Shown here piece after piece: positions 7,912 to 14,880 of a DNA stretch of 64,000 nt (its first letter is position 1; each line of letters begins with the position of its first letter). The stretch is from Photobacterium atrarenae (GTDB lineage: Bacteria > Pseudomonadota > Gammaproteobacteria > Enterobacterales > Vibrionaceae): NCBI RefSeq assembly GCF_024380015.1, contig NZ_CP101508.1, positions 1,488,902 through 1,552,901 of the forward strand, given 5' to 3'. Below the pieces are notes generated by a model that was not told the origin of the DNA, searched no databases, and worked only from the letters and a program-made list of their open reading frames with translations. A program made the translations under genes and the position numbers.

Positions 7912-8562
7912 CTAAGGTTCCAAGGAAGAACCGTCACGAGTTAAGTCTAAGTCTAGATCTAGTCCATTAGTGATTATTTCAAGTTTAGACAACGAACTAT
8001 CTTGGACTGCATCTATAAAATCATCTCTTCGGTCGCCATGATGACACCCGATAAGCTTATTTAGAATATAATGCTCTAGACTGATACGACTTTTACCGAT
8101 TCTAAGTTGCTCTTGTTGATCTCCGATACGAACCATAGGTCCGAGCTCACCGTTTTGAGGTGCTTCAACTACAATATAGTCCGTTGTATGGCCAAACATT
8201 TTATTGCATTGTTCAATCAGGCGAGCACGCTCTCTCTTTGTGAGCTTGTCTGAACTACCATTTTTTGCTTGTCCGAGAATTGCTTTAGAACACCCGTTTA
8301 CAACCCCCTGCTTTTTAAAAACAATAGCAAAATCTGCTCCGTATCTATTCTCTGCTGCTCCCGGTCCGCGATCATTGACAACCACGGTATCGAACTTAAA
8401 TTCCAATGTTCCGTGGCTTTTTGGATCTTTTATTGTGCCATTCAAGCGTCCCATTACAGCTGAAACATAAGCTGCCTCTTGCTGATAGTGTTTACGTTCA
8501 ATACCTTGGTGGGCACTTTTGATATGTTCAAAAGCTTTTCTCAAGAACTTCTTATCTCTCAA
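7912..8562 (-). CDS. PD-(D/E)XK-like cargo protein, possible defence nuclease
   Basis: A 216-residue protein on the strand opposite the phage operons. Glu54 (in LEFKFD), Asp77 (in YGADFAIVF) and Gln98-x-Lys100 (in ILGQAKNG) fit the PD-(D/E)XK nuclease core with a Q-x-K variant of the last motif. The region after it is helical and ends in an acidic tail. The base composition is more AT-rich than in neighbouring phage genes. Its start codon is 41 bp from the left end of an IS110-family relic (8604). This is a typical phage cargo (moron) position, but no named defence system is recognised. Confidence 0.65.
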   Translation of the reverse strand: MRDKKFLRKAFEHIKSAHQGIERKHYQQEAAYVSAVMGRLNGTIKDPKSHGTLEFKFDTVVVNDRGPGAAENRYGADFAIVFKKQGVVNGCSKAILGQAKNGSSDKLTKRERARLIEQCNKMFGHTTDYIVVEAPQNGELGPMVRIGDQQEQLRIGKSRISLEHYILNKLIGCHHGDRRDDFIDAVQDSSLSKLEIITNGLDLDLDLTRDGSSLEP

Positions 8563-8603
8563 GTTAACCTCGAATTATATTAATAAACATAGCGGAAGAC
8601 ATG

Positions 8604-8891
8604 GACTCCCCCTTATCAGGCTTTGCCAAACTTGGTAAGTCTGATTTTTAAATCACCTGAGGCCACAATGTCACCATCTATGGCATTGATTTGCCAAACA
8701 TCGCTTCAGTATCTACGGGGAGGATCACTAAGGCAAGGTGTTGAACCACAAAACAATAGCGCGATCAAAAGTCATCTTGACGTTTGCTGGTATCCCGCCG
8801 GCAATTATCGGGATGGAGGCCGGCGGCGCGTATCATTGCTGGGCCCGAGAGCTCGTTAAACTCGGCCACACGCCAAACATCATGGCATCAA
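8604..8891 (+). mobile_element. IS110-family transposase relic, copy 1
   Basis: The frame around 8755-8890 encodes KTIARSKVILTFAG followed by AIIGMEAGGAYHCWAREL and LGHTPNIMAS, closely like the N-terminal third of IS110-family transposases (typical IGMEACGxAHYWAREL). The segment ends before the DEDD core is complete, so it is inactive. A second diverged copy of the same segment, upstream DNA included, is at 9706-9957. The 5' non-coding part, where IS110 elements carry bridge RNA, starts at the shared GACTCCC. Confidence 0.7.
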
Positions 8892-8991
8892 GGGCCAGGA
8901 ACCAGACCGAAGTAGAGCGGCAGTTCCAAGGCTGCATTAACTAGCGCTGTTGTTGATGACCGGGGGAGGCCGTGTGGCTGCGTAAGGCGCT

Positions 8992-9660
8992 TTACCAGAA
9001 CCTATTTTGGAGCGCAGGAATTTCTAATTGTAAGTCATCTTCATACTCATACATTAAAGCGCCATTCGTAGTCGAATATGCTTTAGTTGAATATGAGCGC
9101 AACCATAGTTTCCTATCTTCGGCGGAAAGAACATACCCCTTACATTCCTCTTTACCTTTCAAGCGATCCGGGTATGCCCAACCTCTTTTTTCTAGTTTAG
9201 ATATCGTAACAATCAGGTGAGCCAATAAAGGTTGTTCTGGCGAAACAATTTCATGGAACCAAGGCCAAAATTGTTCATCTCCTTGGGATGCTCTCCAGCC
9301 CTTAACTTCGTTTACCTCAGTCAGATTTGCATATGGATGAGAGTGGAATGTCCCTACTAGCTCAATATTTGGCCAATATCTTTCAAAAAAGCTCTTCTTC
9401 GCGATTATTGAATCTAAATCTGGTCGTACCCAATCTTGATGTCTTAGAGCTGATGTCTCGACTGTAGCCATTGTAGCTACTATCCGGTCGGGTAAATTTC
9501 CTTTTTGAGGAATTGAATAGCCCCATAGAAGCCCGAAGGTTTCTAAGTTTTTATACGATTTACCATTCTTATGAGCCTTATGTTCAAATTCATAAGCTTC
9601 GATCGCTGTTGTGAAAAGTTGAGGAACAACATGGTCTTCTATAACTATATTTTTATTCAT
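8992..9660 (-). CDS. JAMM/MPN metalloprotease-like cargo protein
   Basis: A 222-residue protein with a JAMM zinc-protease signature: Glu40 (in LETFGLLWGY), His106 and His108 (in GTFHSHP) and SQGD at 125-128, matching E...HxH...SxxD. Bacterial JAB domains act as deubiquitinase-like or isopeptidase enzymes, and several work in ubiquitin-like antiphage systems. No E1, E2 or ubiquitin-like gene is next to it here, so the substrate is unknown. It lies opposite to phage transcription, 45 bp from the second IS110 relic, in a layout parallel to the 7912-8562 gene. Confidence 0.8.
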   Translation of the reverse strand: MNKNIVIEDHVVPQLFTTAIEAYEFEHKAHKNGKSYKNLETFGLLWGYSIPQKGNLPDRIVATMATVETSALRHQDWVRPDLDSIIAKKSFFERYWPNIELVGTFHSHPYANLTEVNEVKGWRASQGDEQFWPWFHEIVSPEQPLLAHLIVTISKLEKRGWAYPDRLKGKEECKGYVLSAEDRKLWLRSYSTKAYSTTNGALMYEYEDDLQLEIPALQNRFW

Positions 9661-9705
9661 TTTAGTATCCGTATAAAAAATTTGAAGCTATGGTGCGCAG
9701 CCACA

Positions 9706-9957
9706 GACTCCCTCTCATCAGACAATGACACGCTTGGTAAGTCTGATGACGAAATCACTGGAGGCGAACATGTCACAATCTGTCTATGGCATTTATTAGC
9801 CAAACATAGCTTCAGTATCCATGGCGAGGAACATCAAGGCAAGCTGTTGATCTAAAAACAATAACGCGATCAAATGTTGTCTCGACTTTAGCCAGTAACC
9901 CGCCGGCTATCATGGGGATGGTAGCCAGCGGCGCGTCTCAGTACTGGGCCCGAGAGC
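9706..9957 (+). mobile_element. IS110-family transposase relic, copy 2
   Basis: The segment encodes, with stops and a frame change, LAKHSFSIHGEEHQGKLLI, then AIMGMVASGASQYWAREQ: the N-terminal part of an IS110-family transposase. It aligns with copy 1 from GACTCCC (9706 versus 8604) through GGTAAGTCTGAT to GGGCCCGAGAGC, at visibly diverged but clear similarity. It is inactive. Both copies have the same orientation and each stands just upstream of a minus-strand cargo gene. Confidence 0.7.
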
Positions 9958-10001
9958 AGGGGGTAATCCCCCCGAAAAATAGCAGCCGGTTGTGTTTTTA
10001 A

Positions 10002-11726
10002 TCAGGCTGGATCAGGGTTTGGCCCCTCCAACAAGGGGGCTTCCTTATTGCCTAATGAGAAAGCAAGTCGCTTCTTGTTTTGGTCAAATACGTAAATAGC
10101 GATCAGAGGCACTGCTGTCACCAGTACCCCTGATAGAATCGCTGTGATTTGGTTGTTGAACCGGTTTAACAATGGTACGCCCGCGATGCTGGTGCTAATG
10201 ACCCGGCTAACATACAGACCGACCACCGCAGAGGCTGTGCTGGCCATGATGATACTGATCGACTGAAGCTTATTCGGATCATTGCTTGCCAGTACTCTAG
10301 CACTTCGGACACAACTTAATGTTCCTTCTCGTATTAGACCAAGCGCAAAGGCTGGTAGTCTTGTGAGTGTTGAGATCAAGATTTGCGGGATAACGCTCAG
10401 AGCGCCGCTTACCCCGGCCTCTACTCCCAACTCCCTCGCTTTAGCCCAGATCTGCCGCTCTTCAAATCGCTGGTTAAGTTTTTGGGATAGACGTTGGTTG
10501 AGTTCTTGCACGTTGCCAACAAGCCCTTTCTCATCAAAGAGCTTGAACTCCTTGCTGAATCGCTGCAATTCATCCATGAAGATATCTATGGTTTCAACGA
10601 CCATCATCCCCACTACCTGCTGCACTGCCATTGTCGCACCGGTTTTGGCAGCAGTAGCGCCAATTTCTAGGGCGGCAGAAGCTTTATGCGCGGCGAGACC
10701 TGTTTGGGCTTTCTTCAACGCCTCCTGGCAGTCTGCCTCGTTGACTTCATGGGTTTCACCATTGATCGAGATGGTTCTGACCCCTGGTTTGGTTGGGTGG
10801 GGTTCCGATCTCTCAAGAAAATCCGACAACGAGACCGACCCCTTGGACCGGTTCACTGAACTATTGGTGAAGATCAGGTTATCTTTGTTGTTAATGGCAT
10901 CAATCAACTCTTGGTCTTTTGTACCCGAACGGAGCAATGTTGAGCCATAGACCTCTTTCGCTGCTATTACGTGTTCAATATCAGCATCATAGGCGTTGAG
11001 GATATCTTCTTTGTTATAGCCATCTTCGAGTGTACTGAATGAGCTCCTCGCATTAGCACGTTGGTCTTGCATATTCGAGAAATTCTCATGACTTCGAATA
11101 TTGTGCCCACCTACGCGATCACCGTATTCTTTGTAACTTTCGTGCAGGTTTTCGTACTTTTCCGAAGAGTTTCTATCAATAGCTTCAGTAGCACCGGCCA
11201 GAAAGAACGCCGCTGTGGCTCGATGAATTGCTACGTCACGGCACTGGGTGAAAATATCGTCCATCGTCTCTGCCGGAACGGGGAGACGCCCTTGGAGATC
11301 GTTTACCATCTGCATGGTGTCTTTATCAATTTCCAGAGTTGAGCGAGCTATCTGATTAAGTTTTTCTGTACCGCTCTGCCAATATTCAGCGATATTGGCT
11401 GATTGGTGCTTGATGTCTGTAACCTGCTCCCAGTCGATATTTGCGATGGCATCTTTAGATTTTTGAAGGCTGTCTGAAGCGATGGTTTGCCCTTTTTCTG
11501 AAAGCCCAACAGCACTAGCCTTGGCGTCAGTTAAGATTTGTTCGGTGTCTACATTCGATAAAGTATCTTTCGCTGTACTCAACACTTGTGAGGACTTTTC
11601 AGATATCCCTGAAACGGTGTCACTGGAAATCTCTTTTGCCCGCTGCTTTATGGTTTCAGTATTGACTTCTGCTATTGTTCCCTTTGCTTGTTCTGCTACC
11701 TTTTTAGCTTTATCTAGCCAACCCAT
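10002..11726 (-). CDS. Large repeat/coiled-coil membrane protein of unknown function
   Basis: A 574-residue protein; I choose the ATG at 11726 (MGWLDKAKK) because AAGGA lies six bases before it, while the ATG at 11732 is too close. Residues 15-130 contain three repeats of 38-40 residues, each with an acidic N/D-x-E motif (NTETI, DTEQI, DWEQV), and look like an amphipathic helical rod. The middle is soluble; residues 365-400 are alanine-rich. Two strong membrane helices lie near 500-520 and 530-555, with a short cytosolic tail. It has its own upstream intergenic region, so it is probably expressed in the lysogen. No family recognised. Confidence 0.7.
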   Translation of the reverse strand: MGWLDKAKKVAEQAKGTIAEVNTETIKQRAKEISSDTVSGISEKSSQVLSTAKDTLSNVDTEQILTDAKASAVGLSEKGQTIASDSLQKSKDAIANIDWEQVTDIKHQSANIAEYWQSGTEKLNQIARSTLEIDKDTMQMVNDLQGRLPVPAETMDDIFTQCRDVAIHRATAAFFLAGATEAIDRNSSEKYENLHESYKEYGDRVGGHNIRSHENFSNMQDQRANARSSFSTLEDGYNKEDILNAYDADIEHVIAAKEVYGSTLLRSGTKDQELIDAINNKDNLIFTNSSVNRSKGSVSLSDFLERSEPHPTKPGVRTISINGETHEVNEADCQEALKKAQTGLAAHKASAALEIGATAAKTGATMAVQQVVGMMVVETIDIFMDELQRFSKEFKLFDEKGLVGNVQELNQRLSQKLNQRFEERQIWAKARELGVEAGVSGALSVIPQILISTLTRLPAFALGLIREGTLSCVRSARVLASNDPNKLQSISIIMASTASAVVGLYVSRVISTSIAGVPLLNRFNNQITAILSGVLVTAVPLIAIYVFDQNKKRLAFSLGNKEAPLLEGPNPDPA

Positions 11727-12187
11727 ATGCATTCCTTGAGTTAAATATAAAAATGGTGGAGTTCTACGCTTGCTCGAAATAACCAGTCAAAATCATATTC
11801 TTCGATTGATTTAGACATGGAGTTCATTTGAATTTTTAACAGAGTACTAGGCAGCATGCTCGATAATACGCATACCTTATTGATTAATATGATAGCAATT
11901 TAACATTAAGTATCAATTGCTTATGTCCAAATTTGATAGTTGTGCACGGTTTTACTTTTGGTCAAAACAAGCATGTGCGTATAACCAGGCCTCATCAATA
12001 CTCACCGACGGAAAACAAACCCTTTATTTTTCAGTGGAATAAGGTGAGATGCCCTGAGTAAAGGGAGCAGTTTCTGTCTCGTTCACACAACCGAGATGCG
12101 TTGAGATGAGAGATTCTTGGTGTGTGAGTGGTTTGATACTGTTTTTATGAACAGGTATGATCTTCTTATTTGGAGAAGGGGGGCGTT
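11727..12187. other. Divergent intergenic region, about 460 bp
   Basis: AT-rich DNA between the divergent 10002-11726 and 12188-12853 genes. It should hold promoters for both. I see no gene, no tRNA and no strong repeat; no promoter could be assigned with confidence. Confidence 0.5.
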
Positions 12188-12853
12188 ATGGGGCTAATCA
12201 CAAATATCGAGAAATGGGCTATGCCGGCGGCTATTGGGATGGCGACTGAAGGCATTAAGGCCAAATACAATCACGGTGTTGGTGGTGGCGGCTTCGGTGC
12301 TGCTGACATGGAGATCGCATCAAGAATAGACGGTGCGAAAGTCTTAGCCGTTATCGATGAGATTGAAAAAGTATCCCCTCATCTGGCTGACTGGAGTCTG
12401 TTTGCATATTCTTCACCCTATTGGAACGCTCAGGAAAATCGACAGCGTTTGTTTTGCCACCTGCTTCATGACTGGGCAATGAAGTTGGCCGGGCATGGCG
12501 TTTTCATACAGGAACGAACGTTTAGGCGGGTAGAAACATTGGTCCCACTCATTGCTGGTGGTTTGGCGTTGGAGCAGACCTCAGGCGCCGATGTAAGGTA
12601 TCACAACTCAGAGCTGCAATATCAACCCGTGTCGACACGTTCTGCATTGATTGCCGCGCTGGTGGAGTTCGATTGTAAAGAGAAGGATGACTTCTCCGAG
12701 TCGTTTTGGAAAAAACGCCAGCGGTATTATCAGAATCACTGGTCGGCCTGGCAACCGCATGTCGATAGTATTCGGGCTCAGTTAGTCAGCTATGATCAAT
12801 TAGCCCGGACGATGTTCAAAAAAGCGCTTGAAAATAAAAACGGGGCATATTAG
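12188..12853 (+). CDS. Phage protein, candidate late-gene regulator
   Basis: A 221-residue protein starting at ATG 12188 after a GAGAAGGGGGG site. It has helical sequence with conserved-looking aromatic blocks (LADWSLFAYSSPYWN; FWKKRQRYYQNHW). It does not resemble lambda, P22 or 82-type Q proteins, and no zinc ribbon is visible. I suggest a late antiterminator or activator because it is the last gene before two terminators and then the lysis cassette, exactly where lambdoid Q genes sit. This is a positional inference only. Confidence 0.55.
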   Translation: MGLITNIEKWAMPAAIGMATEGIKAKYNHGVGGGGFGAADMEIASRIDGAKVLAVIDEIEKVSPHLADWSLFAYSSPYWNAQENRQRLFCHLLHDWAMKLAGHGVFIQERTFRRVETLVPLIAGGLALEQTSGADVRYHNSELQYQPVSTRSALIAALVEFDCKEKDDFSESFWKKRQRYYQNHWSAWQPHVDSIRAQLVSYDQLARTMFKKALENKNGAY

Positions 12854-12895
12854 TGTATATATATCTAGTATGGATAAATGTACAGATTCTTGATG

Positions 12896-12919
12896 AACCG
12901 CCAACTTGGCGGTTTTTTT
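12896..12919 (+). terminator. Intrinsic terminator after the late-regulator candidate
   Basis: AACCGCC / GGCGGTT stem with a five-base loop followed by seven T. It lies between the candidate regulator and the lysis genes. Confidence 0.85.
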
Positions 12920-12956
12920 ATGCCTGAAATTCAGGAAATACAATTCATTGTTTGAG

Positions 12957-12980
12957 GGGGCACCGTGAGGTGCCTTTTTT
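12957..12980 (+). terminator. Second intrinsic terminator before the holin
   Basis: GGCACC-GTGA-GGTGCC hairpin followed by six T, ending 8 bases before the holin start. With the preceding terminator it makes a tandem block that late transcription must read through, as at lambda tR'. Confidence 0.85.
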
Positions 12981-12987
12981 GATCATC

Positions 12988-13275
12988 ATGCAAGACGAAA
13001 TGAAAAGCATGTTAAAGAGAGTCGCTGTGTGGTGGTCAGCTTTTCCTGTCACCGTCAGGGCTGAAGAGATCTCGACCGGCTCCACTCGCTTTTGGGCGGG
13101 TTGGTCGACGTTTTTTAGTCTGTTCACAGTGCAGGAGTGGGGGGTACTCGTGGGGATTGTGCTTGGCGTTCTGTCGTTTGTGCTGAGTTGGTATTACAAG
13201 CATAAGAACCATGAATTACTGAAACATTCAATGGAGCGGGAGCGCCGCGTGGTAAATGAAGTGGAGCAGCCATGA
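12988..13275 (+). CDS. Single-membrane-span phage holin
   Basis: A 95-residue protein with one strong membrane helix (WGVLVGIVLGVLSFVLSWYY, about residues 50-70) followed by a highly charged tail (KHKNHELLKHSMERERR). Size and topology fit HP1-type phage holins. It is the first lysis gene. Start codons occur at codons 1, 5 and 8 (MQDEMKSM), which allows dual-start forms as in lambda S, though the ribosome sites are weak and I cannot say which is used. It overlaps the next gene by 4 bases. Confidence 0.75.
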   Translation: MQDEMKSMLKRVAVWWSAFPVTVRAEEISTGSTRFWAGWSTFFSLFTVQEWGVLVGIVLGVLSFVLSWYYKHKNHELLKHSMERERRVVNEVEQP

Positions 13276-13706
13276 GCGAAGTGAAATCTTTACCTAGATT
13301 AACCCTGATCACGAAATCCATCCCGGGTGTCGGCACGTTCGGAGAGTTGTTTTCGAACGGGGAAGTGATTTGCAAGACGGTCGAACGGGAATGGTTGAGC
13401 AACCGCAAAAATAAAAGCTGTGTTCCGCCTGGGGTGTACCGGGTGAAGCCGAATCACTCACCGCGTTTTGGTGAAGGGTTTGTCCTGGAGAACCCCGACC
13501 TGGGCGTGACGGTGAAAGGGCCGTCGCAACGGACCCACTGCCTGATCCATGTGGCGAACTTCCCGGAAGAAGTCGAAGGCTGCATTGCCCCAGGCACTGA
13601 TTTTCACTCGGCGCGATGGGGAGTCGCAAACAGCCGATACGCTTTTGGCCGATTGATGGAGCTGTTGGGCGGCCAAGAGTGGGAGCTCGAAATCATCCGC
13701 CATTAA
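13272..13706 (+). CDS. DUF5675 protein, probable endolysin-position gene
   Basis: A 144-residue protein of the DUF5675 family: GVGTFGELFSNGEVICKTVE, VPPGVYRVKP and HCLIHVANFPEEVEGCIAPG (residues 18-105) are the conserved blocks, with His90/His93-type and Cys positions in the last. The fold recalls cysteine-dependent L,D-transpeptidase-like enzymes, though this is inference. It is coupled to the holin by an ATGA overlap. No lysozyme, amidase or transglycosylase gene is seen elsewhere in the phage part of the window, so this is the best candidate for the cell-wall enzyme. Confidence 0.75.
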   Translation: MSEVKSLPRLTLITKSIPGVGTFGELFSNGEVICKTVEREWLSNRKNKSCVPPGVYRVKPNHSPRFGEGFVLENPDLGVTVKGPSQRTHCLIHVANFPEEVEGCIAPGTDFHSARWGVANSRYAFGRLMELLGGQEWELEIIRH

Positions 13707-13827
13707 GCGGTAAGAATTTGCGGCCGGGGGAAATCAATGATGGCAGGAGTCCAGCCCTCACAGCCGCACCTATCCAAAGTGTTATGGCCCACTTGAATTG
13801 GCCAGATAAGCAAAGGAGATGTAGTGA

Positions 13828-14106
13828 GTGAAGGTGTTTAAGAAAATGCTCGTCGCTATGGCCGCCGTTGTCGGGATGTTGTGTGTGGCACTGCCGGTTT
13901 CAGCCAGTGAGGCAGCAATGTCGGCTGAGTCGTCCACGGCGTGGTTAGGGCGCGCGGTTGCGTTCCTCGGGGTTTTAACTGGCCTGATCGCTCAGGTGGA
14001 CGCCCACGTTCCGGAAGAGTTAAAGCGGCGTTGGCCCTGGTGGTTTGCTGTGGGATGGAATTATCTCGCCGGGAACTATAAGCACTCGAAGAACGCGGGG
14101 ATGTAG
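13828..14106 (+). CDS. Lysis-cassette membrane protein (second holin or antiholin candidate)
   Basis: A 92-residue protein starting at GTG 13828 after AAAGGAG. Residues 5-27 form a signal-like hydrophobic helix ending in SASEA, and residues 42-60 form a second helix (LGRAVAFLGVLTGLIAQV). The C-terminus is basic and aromatic. Position between DUF5675 and the spanins suggests a holin, pinholin or antiholin partner. It ends one base before the Rz-like gene. Confidence 0.65.
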   Translation: MKVFKKMLVAMAAVVGMLCVALPVSASEAAMSAESSTAWLGRAVAFLGVLTGLIAQVDAHVPEELKRRWPWWFAVGWNYLAGNYKHSKNAGM

Positions 14107-14325
14107 ATGGGAGCGACAGCGCTGAAGTTGTTGGTGCTGATGCTGGAGCTGTTCGCGCAAGTGAAACGAAGGGATGCCTATGAAGAGCGTCAAGAGCGGT
14201 TGTCACAGGCCAAGGCTGATCCTGCTGGCTATCTGCGGCAGTTTGGTCGGGTGCGTGGGAACTCCGACAACCCCAGCGCCCCCGTGCGTGGCGACCCAGC
14301 CGGTACTGAACCAGACGATACATGA
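14107..14325 (+). CDS. Rz-like inner-membrane spanin
   Basis: A 72-residue protein with a short N-terminal hydrophobic helix (TALKLLVLMLELFAQV) and a charged helical region (KRRDAYEERQERLSQAKAD). It is short for an i-spanin, but the lipoprotein gene nested in another frame inside its 3' half is the classic Rz/Rz1 layout. It acts with the nested Rz1 to join and disrupt the outer membrane at lysis. Confidence 0.65.
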   Translation: MGATALKLLVLMLELFAQVKRRDAYEERQERLSQAKADPAGYLRQFGRVRGNSDNPSAPVRGDPAGTEPDDT

Positions 14326-14419
14326 TACACAAGAGGGGGTGTTTATCGTGCCAACGAGTGAGATGGCACAGATAACCACCTATATAGAACAGCTGCGCCA
14401 ATGCGTAGAGCCGCCTTAG
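14174..14419 (+). CDS. Rz1-like outer-membrane spanin lipoprotein
   Basis: An 81-residue protein in a different frame, starting inside the Rz-like gene. Residues 14-27 (RLILLAICGSLVGC) form a lipoprotein signal with the lipobox LVGC, so Cys27 is the lipidated residue. A proline/threonine-rich stretch follows, as in Rz1 proteins. It ends 94 bases beyond its host gene. Together with the Rz-like protein it forms a two-component spanin. Confidence 0.8.
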   Translation: MPMKSVKSGCHRPRLILLAICGSLVGCVGTPTTPAPPCVATQPVLNQTIHDTQEGVFIVPTSEMAQITTYIEQLRQCVEPP

Positions 14420-14441
14420 GCCAGTGGCTGTTCTGTGATAG

Positions 14442-14468
14442 AGCCCGGTGAACCACCGGGCTTTTTTG
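14442..14468 (+). terminator. Intrinsic terminator after the spanins
   Basis: GCCCGGTG-aac-CACCGGGC stem followed by six T. It closes the lysis cassette; late antitermination must pass it to reach the packaging genes. Confidence 0.85.
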
Positions 14469-14471
14469 TTG

Positions 14472-14511
14472 ATGGGTATGGGGTGAGACCGCTGTCGCAC
14501 CCCATACCCAT
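14472..14511. repeat. Perfect 14-bp inverted repeat
   Basis: ATGGGTATGGGGTG (14472-14485) is exactly repeated inverted as CACCCCATACCCAT (14498-14511), with a 12-base loop. It begins four bases after the T tract of the previous terminator and has no T tract of its own. Confidence 0.8.
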
Positions 14512-14656
14512 GAGCAAAAGACTTCATTACATAGAGGAGAGCCGATATGACCCATTAACTCCCAAGCGGGCGGGTAACGAAGCACGGATCAGGCGTGAGT
14601 ATCGTTACGGAAACCAATTACCATCGGCCTTCTTTCTTGAATTCCAGAAGGATTGA
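14510..14656 (+). CDS. Possible 48-residue phage protein
   Basis: An open frame MSKRLHYIEESRYDPLTPKR and on, basic and ending FFLEFQKD. Its start overlaps the right arm of the perfect inverted repeat and no ribosome site is seen. It fits the gap between lysis and terminase, where small genes are common, but support is weak. No family recognised. Confidence 0.3.
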   Translation: MSKRLHYIEESRYDPLTPKRAGNEARIRREYRYGNQLPSAFFLEFQKD

Positions 14657-14769
14657 GAGGTTACGACCTGAGGTCAGACAGATGAGAACAGCAGCCGGTT
14701 GGTGACGCTTCTGGATTACAGGTTGTGTTCGACATGGTGAGATCGTGGCCTCGTCCAGCATTGGTAAGC

Positions 14770-14814
14770 GGGTCCTTTGGGCGATCCGGCATTACCACGG
14801 GGGCGGGACCTCGC
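14770..14814 (+). other. cos site (cosQ and cosN), lambda-like
   Basis: GGGTCCTTTGGGCGATCCGG (14770-14789) resembles lambda cosQ, and GGGGGCGGGACCTCGC (14799-14814) resembles lambda cosN with the GGGCGGCGACCT overhang. The distance and order (Q then N then terminase small subunit) match lambda. The resemblance is from memory of the lambda sequence; the exact nick points are not known. The AT-rich tract at 14826-14840 fits a cosB/IHF region. Confidence 0.75.
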
Positions 14815-14880
14815 AGAAAAGCCCTCGTTAAAAATTTTTTTTGATTTTGGAGGTTTCCGGTTTCCGGTTTTTAACCATGA

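Noticed and set aside
11061..11342. Plus-strand frame inside the large membrane protein gene
   Set aside because: Antisense to a clear coding frame with repeats and membrane helices; no start signal.
9982..14702. 12-mer AGCAGCCGGTTG at 9982 and 14691, as a possible recombination repeat
   Set aside because: A 12-base match is expected many times by chance in 64 kb; the flanks do not extend the match.
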